Shown here: in pieces, positions 54,347-63,957 of the stretch | How positions within the stretch are numbered: position 1 is the first letter of the stretch | Layout: every line of letters begins with the position of its first letter | Source: Lentzea albidocapillata subsp. violacea | GTDB lineage: Bacteria > Actinomycetota > Actinomycetes > Mycobacteriales > Pseudonocardiaceae | DNA length: 64,000 nucleotides | Assembly (NCBI RefSeq): GCF_900100275.1 | Contig: NZ_FNET01000001.1 | Span: forward strand, 992,001-1,056,000 | Reading direction: 5' to 3' | Program-made: the position numbers and the translations under genes | Notes under the pieces: model-generated | What the model was told of the DNA's origin: nothing | Databases searched by the model: none | Seen by the model: only the letters and a program-made list of their open reading frames with translations

Positions 54347-57202
54347 ATGACGGTCAGCCTGTCCGCGGCCCAGCCGCCGCGTTCGATCTTCGTCGGCCGG
54401 GCCGCCGAACTGGCCGAGCTGGCACGGGTGGCGATGCGCCCACCTGCCCTCGCGCTGGTCGAGGGCGAAGCAGGCGTCGGCAAGACCCGGCTGGTCAGGG
54501 AGCTCGTGCGCCGCCCGGAGCTCGTCGGCCGCACCATCCTGGTGGGCTGCTGCCAGCCGATGCGCGAGCCGTTCCCGTACGGGCCCGTGGTGGATCTGCT
54601 GCGGGACACCGCGCCACTGCTGACCCGCGTGGCCGGTTCCCTGTCACCGATCGTGGGCGCGCTGCGGCCGTTGCTGCCCGAACTGGCGCCGCTGCTGCCA
54701 CCGGAGCCGCCCAAGGGTGACGCGGCAACCGAGCGTCACCGGGTGTTCCGCGCCGTGCGTGAGCTGCTGGCCGCCTACGGACCCGCGGTGCTCGTCATCG
54801 ACGACCTGCACTGGGCCGACGAAGGAACGCAGGACCTGCTCCGGTTCCTCATGACGCCGCCCACCGAGAACCTCGCGCTGGTCGCCACCTGCCGCCGTGA
54901 CGTGTACGGCGCCGGAGCGTGGTCGGTGCTGGAACCGGCGCACCGCCTGCTCTCCGGCGACCAGACGGCCTTGCTCCGGCTGCGCCCGCTCGAACCCGCC
55001 GACGTCGGCGTGCTGGCCGCCGGGCTGCTGGGCACCCGAACCGTCGGAGCCGACTTCGCCACCTCCCTGCACCACCGCACCGCGGGCATTCCGTTCGTGA
55101 TCGAGGAGGTGCTCCGCGAGTTCCGCGAGATCGGCGCCGAACCGCGGTCACGCACTCTCGACCTCGTCGACATCCCGGTGTTGTTGCGCGACACCATGGC
55201 CGAACGGCTGCGCCGTCTCGGCCCCGCCGTGGCCGCGGTCGTGCACGCCGCCGCCGTCCTCGACACCCCGGCCACCGAGGACGACCTCGCGGCGGTGTCC
55301 GCCCTGCCCACCAACAGGGTCGCGCGCGCCGTGACCGACGCCCTGGCGGGCGCGGTGCTGTTCGAGGTGGGCACCGGCCGGTACGCCCTGCGGCACCCGC
55401 TGGCACGCCAGGCCGTGGACGTGTCCATTCCCAGCCCGCAACGGCGCAAGCTGCACGCGCGCGCGGCCGAACTGCTGTCCGCACGCTCCGACCGGGTGCC
55501 GGTGCGGCTCGCCCACCACTACCGCCAGGCCGGTGACCTTCCGAACTGGGTGAGCCGCACCGTCGCCGCCGCCGACCACGCGACCGAGATCGGCGACACC
55601 GCGCTGGCACTGCAGGTGCTCGAGACCGCGCTGGCCGACGAGGCGCTGCCCACGCGGTCGGCCCGCACCCTCGCGGTCCGGCTGAGCCGGGCAGCGGTCA
55701 CCGGGATCGCCCAGGTCAGCACCGTCGAACGCCTCCAGGCGCTGCTCCTCGACGGATTGCTCACCGGTACCGCCCGCGGCGAGGTCAGGATCAACCTCGG
55801 CCGGCTGCTGATGAACCAGACCGGCCGCATCGAGGAGGGCCAGAGCGAACTGGAGATGGCCGTCCTCGACCTCGCCGACCGACCCGCCCTCGCCGCGCGC
55901 GGAGCCGCTGCCCTCACGTTGCCGACCTTCGGCTGGCGGCCGGTGCCGCACCAGTTCGACTGGCTGGAGAAAGCGACGAGGCTGGCGGCCGCCGCACCAC
56001 GCGACGAGGAACTGTCCATGGTCGTCCGAGCCAACCACCTGGCGTTGCTGGCCGGTGTCGGCGACCGGTCGCTGCAACCACTGCTCTCCCAGCTGCCGCG
56101 CACGTCCCGGTCCCCGCGGACACGCCGCCAACTCGCCCGCGCGTTCAACAACGTCGGCGACGCGCTCGCGTGGACCGGCCATTACACACAGGCCCGCGAG
56201 CTGCTCCAGGTCAGCGACACGCTCATGTCCGACAACGACGTGCCGTACCTCTCGACGTTGCGCACCGGCACCAGGCTCCGAATCGACGCCCTTACCGGAA
56301 CGTGGGCAACGCTGGAAACCGACGCCGCACAGCTCATCGAGCAAGCCGGCGAAATGCCGTCGCTGGCCATGGACGCCTTCCTCGCACTGGCGTGGACCGC
56401 ACTCGCCCGTGGCGATCGCGACGCCGCGGGGTGGCACCTCGACGGCGCCCAGGCCTCAGCCCCGGAAACCCCTCCCCTGCAACTGGCGGTATCCGCGGCA
56501 CGCGTGGCACTCGCACTGGCCCGCAACGACGTCGCCGCCGCCGCGGTCGGCGCCGACCGTGCCCTGAACCGCGTACGCGCGAAGGAGAACTGGGTGTGGG
56601 CCGCCGATCTCGTACCGCACGCCGTGCGCGCGTTCACCCGCGCGGGCCGCAGTGCCGACGCCCACCGCCTCGCGGACGAGTACACCCAGGGTGTCGCCGG
56701 CACCGACGCACCGCTCGCCGCGGCAGCCGTGGTACTCGTCAAAGCACTGGTGGCAAAGGATTCCAGCGAGGCACTCGACGGCTACCGGAACGCTGCCGCC
56801 GCCTACACCGCACTCCCTCAGCCGCACACCGCGGCGACCATCCACGAAGCCGCCGCGTCCGTGGCCGTCACCCTCGGCGACCCCACCTCGGCGCTGGCCC
56901 ACTTCACCGCCGCCGCGACCGGCTACACCGAACTGGGCTGCATCCGCGACGCCAACCGGTGCCGCCGAGCGTCCCGTCGCTTCCGACCGGCCCGGCCACG
57001 CGGACGCAAGGGCTACGGCGGCGAACTCTCGCCCCGCGAGCGCGAAGTCGTCGAACTCGTCGCCGCCGGTCGCACCAACCGCCAGATCGCCGACGAGCTG
57101 TTCCTGTCTCCTCGCACCGTCGAACACCACGTGTCCCGTGCCATGCACAAGCTCAACGTCGGCTCACGCGCCGCATTCCAACCTGGCGGCCTGCAGGGCT
57201 GA
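54347..57202 (+). CDS. LAL-type LuxR regulator 2 (AAA ATPase, TPR-like, HTH)
   Basis: 951 residues. IFVGRAAELAELARVAM, P-loop VEGEAGVGKTRLVREL, Walker B AVLVIDDLHWADEGTQDLL, helical repeats, and LuxR HTH at the end (LSPREREVVELVAAGRTNRQ, ADELFLSPRTVEHHVSR). Paralogue of regulator 1, including the RIEEGQSELEMAV-type segment. Divergent from the S8 gene on the minus strand, mirroring the 46-51 kb pair. Confidence 0.9.
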   Translation: MTVSLSAAQPPRSIFVGRAAELAELARVAMRPPALALVEGEAGVGKTRLVRELVRRPELVGRTILVGCCQPMREPFPYGPVVDLLRDTAPLLTRVAGSLSPIVGALRPLLPELAPLLPPEPPKGDAATERHRVFRAVRELLAAYGPAVLVIDDLHWADEGTQDLLRFLMTPPTENLALVATCRRDVYGAGAWSVLEPAHRLLSGDQTALLRLRPLEPADVGVLAAGLLGTRTVGADFATSLHHRTAGIPFVIEEVLREFREIGAEPRSRTLDLVDIPVLLRDTMAERLRRLGPAVAAVVHAAAVLDTPATEDDLAAVSALPTNRVARAVTDALAGAVLFEVGTGRYALRHPLARQAVDVSIPSPQRRKLHARAAELLSARSDRVPVRLAHHYRQAGDLPNWVSRTVAAADHATEIGDTALALQVLETALADEALPTRSARTLAVRLSRAAVTGIAQVSTVERLQALLLDGLLTGTARGEVRINLGRLLMNQTGRIEEGQSELEMAVLDLADRPALAARGAAALTLPTFGWRPVPHQFDWLEKATRLAAAAPRDEELSMVVRANHLALLAGVGDRSLQPLLSQLPRTSRSPRTRRQLARAFNNVGDALAWTGHYTQARELLQVSDTLMSDNDVPYLSTLRTGTRLRIDALTGTWATLETDAAQLIEQAGEMPSLAMDAFLALAWTALARGDRDAAGWHLDGAQASAPETPPLQLAVSAARVALALARNDVAAAAVGADRALNRVRAKENWVWAADLVPHAVRAFTRAGRSADAHRLADEYTQGVAGTDAPLAAAAVVLVKALVAKDSSEALDGYRNAAAAYTALPQPHTAATIHEAAASVAVTLGDPTSALAHFTAAATGYTELGCIRDANRCRRASRRFRPARPRGRKGYGGELSPREREVVELVAAGRTNRQIADELFLSPRTVEHHVSRAMHKLNVGSRAAFQPGGLQG

Positions 57203-57400
57203 TGCTGCTCGAATGCCGGTCGACATCCGGCCGTGAACACGAAGCGGACACCTCAACTTGCCGGCAGAAGGAACAGCCTCTGCTCCTCGCCGTGTCAGAG
57301 CTTTGTCAGCGCCATGTCGGAGCCTTGTCCAAGCCGCACGCACATGATTCCCGGCGCTGGACCGAGGCCGGGCTTTGACAGAACGGAAAAGAAACACCGC

Positions 57401-58255
57401 ATGAAGACAAAGACGAAGCCCCGGGGCGCCATTGCGGCGCTGGCGACCTTCGCTGCCCTGGGCTGCCTGACGTTGAGCGCGACGCAGGCTTCAGCCGTAT
57501 CCCCACAGGCGCTGCCCGTCGTCAACATGGAAGCCACCGTCCTGGCCGCCCAGATCGATCCCCGGCGAGCCGACAACACGCTGACCCCGGGCGCCAAGGA
57601 TTCCGTGCTGGCCGTCGAACGGGCACTCCAGGCGCGCAATCTACTGGACGCCCGCTGGGTCGACGGCTACTTCGGAACCACGACCATCTCGGCGTACGCG
57701 GCCTACCAGCGTTCGCTCGGATACACCGGACTGGCCGCGAACGGGCTGCCCGGCGCGAGTTCGCTGACCACGCTCGGACAGAGCCGGTTCACCGTCTCCC
57801 GCGTGCTCAAACCGGGCTCGAAGGTCCAGCGTGACGGGTACGTGGTCAACACCCGTACCCAGGCGATGCTCACTGAGGCCGAACGTCTGCTGGGGCGTCG
57901 CCTGGTGCTGTCGCAGGGCTCCTACAACCCCGGCGGCGACCCGACCTCCGCCGGCACCCACGACGGCGGCGGCGCCGTGGACCTCAAGGTCGACGGCATG
58001 TCCGCGGACACCCGTACCGCCGTCGCCCGTGCGCTGCGCCAGGTCGGCTTCGCCGCCTGGGTCCGCAGCCCCGCCCAGGGCGACTGGCCGTGGCACATCC
58101 ACGCGGTAGCGATCAACGACACCGACCAGGCCACCCAGGCCCAGAACCAGGTCGGTGACTACTACCTGGGCTTCAACGGCCTCGCCAACCACCGCCCCGA
58201 CGACGGGCCCCGGATCCCGATCCGGACGTGGGAGGACTACCAGCGCACGCACTGA
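57401..58255 (+). CDS. secreted M15-like peptidase with peptidoglycan-binding domain
   Basis: 284 residues from the ATG at 57401. Signal peptide to about residue 33 (IAALATFAALGCLTLSATQA). A peptidoglycan-binding-1-like helix bundle (VLAVERALQARNLLDARWVD, GYFGTTTISAYAAYQRSLGY) is followed by a metallopeptidase region with SAGTHDGGGAVDLKV and WPWHIHAVAIN, matching the HxxxxxxD...HxH zinc pattern of D-Ala-D-Ala carboxypeptidase/VanY-like M15 enzymes. Likely cleaves cell-wall peptides outside the cell. Longer upstream frames lack a signal peptide and are rejected. Confidence 0.85.
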   Translation: MKTKTKPRGAIAALATFAALGCLTLSATQASAVSPQALPVVNMEATVLAAQIDPRRADNTLTPGAKDSVLAVERALQARNLLDARWVDGYFGTTTISAYAAYQRSLGYTGLAANGLPGASSLTTLGQSRFTVSRVLKPGSKVQRDGYVVNTRTQAMLTEAERLLGRRLVLSQGSYNPGGDPTSAGTHDGGGAVDLKVDGMSADTRTAVARALRQVGFAAWVRSPAQGDWPWHIHAVAINDTDQATQAQNQVGDYYLGFNGLANHRPDDGPRIPIRTWEDYQRTH

Positions 58256-58414
58256 CCAAACCCCGATCGAGTGCTGATGTGCCGCAGAACGAGCAACTCC
58301 ACGTCTTCGGCCGCCGAGGACCGGCCGAGCCCCTGATCGATTCGAGCCACGAACCGCTTCGGCGGCCCTAAAGTGATCGATGGCGCGGCGCAGCGATCGG
58401 AAGGTGGCTCGTTC

Positions 58415-59020
58415 ATGACGGAGTTCAGCGCGGCCGTCCGGTTGTCCGGCGGGCACGGATCCGCCCTCGACCCCGACGCCGCCCGCGAGTTCGCGGAGAG
58501 CTTCTACGCGGCGGTCGCCGAGCTCGGCGTGCCGGCCGAGCCCGACCCGTTCGACGCCGACCTGGAACCCTTCGGCGCGGCCGGGCGCTATGCCGCCGCG
58601 CACCAGGAGCCCGACAAGAGCGGCACCTTCCTCACCGTCGTGCTGGTGGTGACGGTGTTCGTCGGCACCGAACTGGGCAGCTGGGCCGTGGCGCGGTCGG
58701 CGAACACCTTGTGGGACAAGGTTTCCCCCGCACTCGGCCGGCTGTTCGCCCGCCTGCGCCCCCGCAAACAGGTGAACCCGGCCCCATCGGACGCCCGGAT
58801 CGTGCTGCGCACCGTGTACGGGGCCGACCAGGTCGTGGTCGAGCTGGAGGCGCCGGTCGAGGCGCTCGCCGACGGCCAGGTCGGCAAGCTGCTGGAGCAG
58901 GCGCACGAGTTCGCGCGCAAGGCCGTGGCGGCATCTCCGGAGCTGGGCGTGAAAGTCGTGCGCTGCAAGGCCGGCGGCACCGGTGTCGACGGCTCTGTGG
59001 AGACGGTCGATCCCCGGTGA
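58415..59020 (+). CDS. membrane protein partner of the CHAT protease
   Basis: 201 residues from the ATG at 58415 with GAAGGTGG upstream. One membrane segment at about 70-92 (TFLTVVLVVTVFVGTELGSW), a basic linker (FARLRPRKQ), and a C-terminal alpha/beta domain (ARIVLRTVYGADQVVVELEA, KAVAASPELGVKVVRCKAGG). No family recognised. Its TGA overlaps the GTG of the CHAT gene, so the two are translationally coupled. A membrane-tethered adaptor, toxin or protease substrate is conceivable. Confidence 0.75.
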   Translation: MTEFSAAVRLSGGHGSALDPDAAREFAESFYAAVAELGVPAEPDPFDADLEPFGAAGRYAAAHQEPDKSGTFLTVVLVVTVFVGTELGSWAVARSANTLWDKVSPALGRLFARLRPRKQVNPAPSDARIVLRTVYGADQVVVELEAPVEALADGQVGKLLEQAHEFARKAVAASPELGVKVVRCKAGGTGVDGSVETVDPR

Positions 59021-62000
59021 GTTCCTACGCGCAGGTCGACGCGCTCGACGTCGGCGAGGCGTTGGCGCGCTTCCTCGCGCTGCGCTCACCGCGGCGGGCC
59101 ATGCAGCTCCTGGAGGCGTACCCGGCGTTGCTCACCGCGCCCGCCGGACCGGCACCCGCGGCACCGCTCGCCCGCTACCGCTGGATGGTGCTCATGGCGG
59201 CCCGGCGGTCCGGGATCGCGGAGGCGTTCGACCACTTCCTGTACGCCACCGGAGCCGACGAGGACGAGCCCGGCCGGGCGGACGACGAGCTGATGTCGGC
59301 CGGCAGCACCGAGCGGATCCGGGAGGTTCTGGAGGCCTACCCCGGGCTGGCCGCGACGACCGTGGCAGGCCGGTACGGCGAACGGGCAGAGGCGGCGGAC
59401 AACGAGCACGAAGCGATCATGAGGGACAGCCGCCGTCATATCGCACACCTGGTGTTCCGCCTGGGTGTGCCCCTGGGGCTCGCCCTGGCCGAGTTCGCGC
59501 AGCGCATGCTCCGCACCGAGGCCGCGTGGGACGAACTGGAGGACGTGACCGACCAGGAGTCGCTGGAGGCGCTGCTCGATCTGGTCGGTGACTTCTGCTC
59601 GCCGGAGACCCCGCTGGCGGAACGGCTGGAGCTGCTCACCGGACGGCCGGAGCTCGGCCGGTCCGACGCCCGGCAGCTCCTCGAAGCCGCGCTGTCGTTC
59701 GAGCAGCCGGAGGAGGTGCGGGACGCGTTCGACCTCGCGCTGTGGACCCTGACCGACTACGCCCAGGCCGTGGCGGACGGGCAGGACCCCGTCGAGGCGG
59801 CGCGGGACATCGTGCGGTCGGTCGGCGCGGGCTTCGTCGTCACGGCCGCCACGGAGGTCGAGGCACGGCACCGCGCGACCGAGTACGTGGACGTGTTCGG
59901 GCTCGACGACCCCGGCGCCATCCGGGTGGTGGCCGAGCCGGACGACCCCGCCCGCGTCGACGAGGCCGGCGCCCTCCTGGAGCAGATCGGCACCCGCCGT
60001 TTCGAGTACCTGGCGGACGTCCTGGGCGCCCTGCTGGACGCCACGACGGTGCCCGACGCCCGCGCCCTCGTGCTGGACCACCCCGCTCTGCTGTCCCCGC
60101 TGGCCACGCGGATGCTGGAGGAACAGGCCGAGCAGGTGGCGCAGGAGCCGTCCATGATGGCCGGCGAGTACGCCTTCCTGTTCCAGAGCAGGCTCCGGTT
60201 GCTGCGCGAGTGCCGGGAGCTCGGCATCGAGGCCGCGACGCTGAACCTCAGCGTGGCGTACGCGGAACGCGTGGCGCGCGAGCTGATGGGCGACGGGCCG
60301 GTGATCGTCATCCCGCCCGGCTCGTTCAACGCTGTCGCCGACGAGGACGCCAAGTCGGCTGCCGAGATGATGGCCGCCGGACCGGCTCATCGCGAGGTCG
60401 CGGAGCTCTCCGGCCGGGCAGTCACCGTGGCGGAGCTGGACAGGGTGCTCGGCAACCTCGCGTACGCGCTGGCGCTGACCCGGCCCGGTGGAGACGTCCG
60501 GATCACCTTGCTCAACGACCGCGCGTACGTGCTGCGAGTTCGGTTCGGCCTCACCGGAACCATCGCCGACCTCGACGGCGCGGTTGCCGATCTGGAGGAC
60601 GCCCGGCACGCCCGGACCGATGACCCGCTGCTCGCCGCCAACCTCGGCGATGTGCTGGTGCAGCGCTATGAAGCCGGCCAGAACCAGAACAGGGAAGACC
60701 TCGGGCGCGCGGTGCTGCTGCTCGGCGAGGCCGTGCGCGACGACGAGCACCCGAACCACGTCCGGCACCTGGTGTCGTACGCCCACGCGTTGTTCGACCT
60801 GGCGGTGGCGGGCAACAGCCCCGCGGAGATGAACCGGTGCGTGGAGGTGCTGGACGAGGCGCTCGCACTGGAGCCGGACGAACCGGCCGTGCGCCTCGGC
60901 CTCGGGCTCGCGCTGTCCACGCGCGGACTCGCCGAGAACGACCACGACGACCTGCGCCGGGCGGTGGAGTTCCTGCGCGGCGTGGACGACGTGCTCGCCC
61001 GGCTCAACCTCGCCGTGACGCTGCTGGATCTGGGCGAGCCTGGCGAGGCGGAGGGCCTGCTGCGGCAGGTTCTCGACTCGTCCGGACCGTCGTCGCTCCC
61101 GTCGTCGGCCGAGATCGGCCGCCGCGCGGCCACGCTGCTCGCTCAGGCCGCGGAACGACGGCAGGACTGGCCGGAAGCCGCGGCCATGTACCGGCGGCTG
61201 CTCCGCGGCGGGTGGGCGTCCGGCGGTAGTCAGCTGCTGCGCGCCCACACCGAGGCGGAACTACGCCGCACCACGGGGCTCGCGGCGAGAGCGGCGCTGG
61301 CGTTCGAGGCGGCCGGCAGCCCGCTGGAGGCAGCCGAGGTGCTGGAACGCGGTCGCGCCGTGCAGATCTCGGCGGCGCTGCGGCTGGACTCCGCCGATCT
61401 GGCTCGCGCGGGAGCGAGCGGGGACGTGGTGCGCGAGTTCACCGCACTACGCCAATGGTTGCGCGACAACGAAAGGCTGGAGATCGGCCGCCGGACCGCC
61501 GCCGCACCCGCGTTCCGCAGCCTCTCCACGGTGCGGCGCAAGCAGGACGAGCTGGCCGGCGTGATCTCCCGCATCCGCGCGTTGCCCGATCTGGCGGACT
61601 TCCTCACCACCCCGTCGACCGACACGCTGTTCGGCGAGCTCGCGCAGCCACTGGTCTACCTCGCCCACGCGAGCACCGGCGGGCTGGCGCTGATCGTGCG
61701 GTCGCCGCACGACATCGTCCCGATCCGGCTGCCAGGCCTCACCGACGACGCGGTCACCCCGCACGTCCGCCGGCTCGCCGCCGACCCCAGGGCGGCCCTC
61801 GACGAGTGCACGAAGTGGTTGTGGCACACGGTTATGGCGTCCGTGATCGAGCAGCTGGCGGACGTGCCGCACGCCGTGCTCGTGCCGACCGGGCTCCTCG
61901 GCCTGCTGCCGCTGCACGCCGCGTGGACGCCGGATCGCGACCGCCCGACCGGTCGCCGTTACGCGCTGGACCACCTGCTGCTGACCTACTCCCCCAACAC

Positions 62001-62703
62001 CGAGACCCTGCGCGCCTCAGCCGGGGCGGCCGCGCAGCGCACCGGCCGGACCGCGGCCGCAGTGGACGAACCGCTGCCGGTCAGCGCGTCACCGCTGCCG
62101 TACTCCGCGCTCGAATGCGCGGCGGCCCTGGACGGGATACCGGACGCGACGACGGTGCGCGGCGGTGACGCGACCCGATCCGCGGCGCTGGGCGTGTTGC
62201 GGTCACAGGCTTTCACGCACTGGTCGTGCCACGCCTACGCCGACGCGGAAGATCCACTGCGCAGCGCTCTGCTGCTCGCCGGCGACAGCGAGCTGACCAT
62301 CGGCGACCTGCTCTCGCACCGAGCGCCCGAGGCCCGGCTGGCCGTGCTGTCGGCGTGCGAGACCGCGCGGATCGGCGATCGGCTGCCCGACGAGGTGCTC
62401 GGTTTCCCGGCCGCGCTGCTCCAGGTCGGGGTGCCTGCGGTGATCGGCAGCCTGTGGTCGGTTCCGCAGGCCGCGACGGCCGAACTCATGGTGCACCTGT
62501 ACGAGGGCATCCGCCGAGGTGCGACGTTCGCCCACGCGTTGCGCGACGCTCAGCGCGTGGTCCGTGACGGCACTGTCCGCGAAAAGCTCGCCGTGCTCGG
62601 CGATGTGAGCGAGCTGCTGCTGCAACCGCCCGGTGCCCGGCCGCACGCGCACGCCTTCCACTGGGCGGCCTTCAGCTTCTACGGGGCAGACGGCCGACGC
62701 TGA
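59017..62703 (+). CDS. large TPR-CHAT (caspase-like) protease
   Basis: 1228 residues, GTG start overlapping the upstream stop. The N-terminal two thirds are helical with TPR-like repeats around 500-800 (DLDGAVADLEDARHARTDDP, RCVEVLDEALALEPDEPAVR). From about 960 a CHAT domain: LLGLLPLHAAWTPD, LLLTYSPNTETLRAS, catalytic His in FTHWSCHAYAD (about 1072), catalytic Cys in LAVLSACETARIG (Cys1114), FPAALLQVGVPAVIGSLWSV. CHAT proteases include separase relatives and the CRISPR-Csx29/TPR-CHAT peptidase that cleaves partner proteins when activated. Here no CRISPR is present; the likely partner is the membrane protein upstream. Confidence 0.9.
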   Translation: MSSYAQVDALDVGEALARFLALRSPRRAMQLLEAYPALLTAPAGPAPAAPLARYRWMVLMAARRSGIAEAFDHFLYATGADEDEPGRADDELMSAGSTERIREVLEAYPGLAATTVAGRYGERAEAADNEHEAIMRDSRRHIAHLVFRLGVPLGLALAEFAQRMLRTEAAWDELEDVTDQESLEALLDLVGDFCSPETPLAERLELLTGRPELGRSDARQLLEAALSFEQPEEVRDAFDLALWTLTDYAQAVADGQDPVEAARDIVRSVGAGFVVTAATEVEARHRATEYVDVFGLDDPGAIRVVAEPDDPARVDEAGALLEQIGTRRFEYLADVLGALLDATTVPDARALVLDHPALLSPLATRMLEEQAEQVAQEPSMMAGEYAFLFQSRLRLLRECRELGIEAATLNLSVAYAERVARELMGDGPVIVIPPGSFNAVADEDAKSAAEMMAAGPAHREVAELSGRAVTVAELDRVLGNLAYALALTRPGGDVRITLLNDRAYVLRVRFGLTGTIADLDGAVADLEDARHARTDDPLLAANLGDVLVQRYEAGQNQNREDLGRAVLLLGEAVRDDEHPNHVRHLVSYAHALFDLAVAGNSPAEMNRCVEVLDEALALEPDEPAVRLGLGLALSTRGLAENDHDDLRRAVEFLRGVDDVLARLNLAVTLLDLGEPGEAEGLLRQVLDSSGPSSLPSSAEIGRRAATLLAQAAERRQDWPEAAAMYRRLLRGGWASGGSQLLRAHTEAELRRTTGLAARAALAFEAAGSPLEAAEVLERGRAVQISAALRLDSADLARAGASGDVVREFTALRQWLRDNERLEIGRRTAAAPAFRSLSTVRRKQDELAGVISRIRALPDLADFLTTPSTDTLFGELAQPLVYLAHASTGGLALIVRSPHDIVPIRLPGLTDDAVTPHVRRLAADPRAALDECTKWLWHTVMASVIEQLADVPHAVLVPTGLLGLLPLHAAWTPDRDRPTGRRYALDHLLLTYSPNTETLRASAGAAAQRTGRTAAAVDEPLPVSASPLPYSALECAAALDGIPDATTVRGGDATRSAALGVLRSQAFTHWSCHAYADAEDPLRSALLLAGDSELTIGDLLSHRAPEARLAVLSACETARIGDRLPDEVLGFPAALLQVGVPAVIGSLWSVPQAATAELMVHLYEGIRRGATFAHALRDAQRVVRDGTVREKLAVLGDVSELLLQPPGARPHAHAFHWAAFSFYGADGRR

Positions 62704-63159
62704 TCAGGGCTCGACGCCGAGCGGTTCGAGCCTGCGGGGTGCCAAATTCCCGTCTATTGGTCTGACCTGCGCGTCAGACGGATGAGGGGATCCGGTGGTA
62801 GAACTCGGCTGCCGGCACCACGAAGCCGGGCCACTACAAGGGCGAATTCACCACAGGAGGTCCCGCAGCCGATGTCGACCGAGGTCGGCAACTCTCCCTC
62901 CTGCATCGCTAGCCGGCGGTCCAAGGCGGGAAGATCGACAGTCGTTCACCAGCACGGTCCCGCGAGGTAGCGAGTTAACCGACCTCTTCCTGCTGTTCCG
63001 GCACGACGGGGGTTGTACCGCTCTCCCGCCGGACGATTCGCTCGGATGCCCACGGCATTGCCTCTCTGTCAGCCGCGAGCCGGACCATGATCGGGATTCC
63101 TGTTCCCGAGTTGTAACCCACTCGTCGGTCCGCACGATGAGAGGACCGCGAGCGGAGGA
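62704..63159. other. gene-free stretch after the CHAT gene
   Basis: No coding region with recognisable motifs. The right part borders the broken IS3 transposase and may be old flank of it. GTCTGACC...GTCAGAC near 62758-62780 is a possible hairpin after the CHAT gene. Confidence 0.35.
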
Positions 63160-63881
63160 CGTGGTGTTAGGGATGTCCGCCAGCCAGAGCCGGTTCGGGC
63201 CTTCGGCGGTGAAGTCACGGCGGACGAGGTCGTCATGGACCGCCGGACCGGTCTTCTTGCCGTTGCGGCCGCGTTTTGCCGAACGCGCTCCACCAGCCCA
63301 CGGACGAGCAGATCCGCCACGCCGTCCGATCCGCCATTCACACGCCGGCGTCACGGCGTCGTCGGCCAGAAACCGGTAACCGAACTCTGGATCGTCGCGG
63401 TGAGCGTCGGACAACGCGTCCGCCCGATACGCCCGCTCGAATTCTGCCGCGGTGACCGGCCAGGCACGCCACCGGCAGTACGGCTGTCGAGCGATGTCGA
63501 GTACCGGCACGTCACCGCGACGGGAATCCCGCCGGCGGTCAGCTCTGCACGAGCGGGTACAGTCTTTCTCGGCAGGTTCGCCTGCGACAGATACGCCGTC
63601 GCGCGGCGTAGGACCTCGTTCTCCTGCTCCAGCAACTTGATTCGCTTGCGGGCCTCGCGCAGCTCGGCTGGCTCACCGCGGCTCACGCCGGGTTGGACGC
63701 CTTCGTCGATCTCGGCCTGGCGCAGCCACTTGAACAGCGTCATGGGGTGTACGCCGAAGTCCTTCGCGATCTGCTCGACTGTCACACCGTGCTCACGGTC
63801 GCGAGCGGCCCGCACGACATCGTCGCGCAACTCCTGACGGTACGGCTTGGCACAGCGACATGCTCCCCAGCTCACCATCAC
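63160..63881 (-). mobile_element. IS3-family element, orfA intact-looking but run into a frameshifted, truncated orfB
   Basis: OrfA part: KPYRQELRDDVVRAARDREH, VTVEQIAKDFGVHPMTLFKW and a leucine-rich coiled coil (AELREARKRIKLLEQENEVL). The orfA stop is lost and reading continues into LTAGGIPVAVTCR; orfB resumes after a frameshift with VLDIARQPYCRWRAWPVTAA, DDPEFGYRFLADDA, and FTAEGPNRLWLADI with the first catalytic Asp, then breaks off. The remaining DDE residues are absent, so the element is dead. Its terminal repeats were not identified. Confidence 0.75.
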
Positions 63882-63957
63882 GGCAAGCCAACTCGGATGC
63901 CACCTACGCCGACCGCGTCCGCGCGAGCATGGACTTCCAGCAATATTGCCATTGAGG

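Noticed and set aside
59086..61248. 720-codon minus-strand frame opposite the CHAT gene
   Set aside because: Antisense shadow with no recognisable domain.
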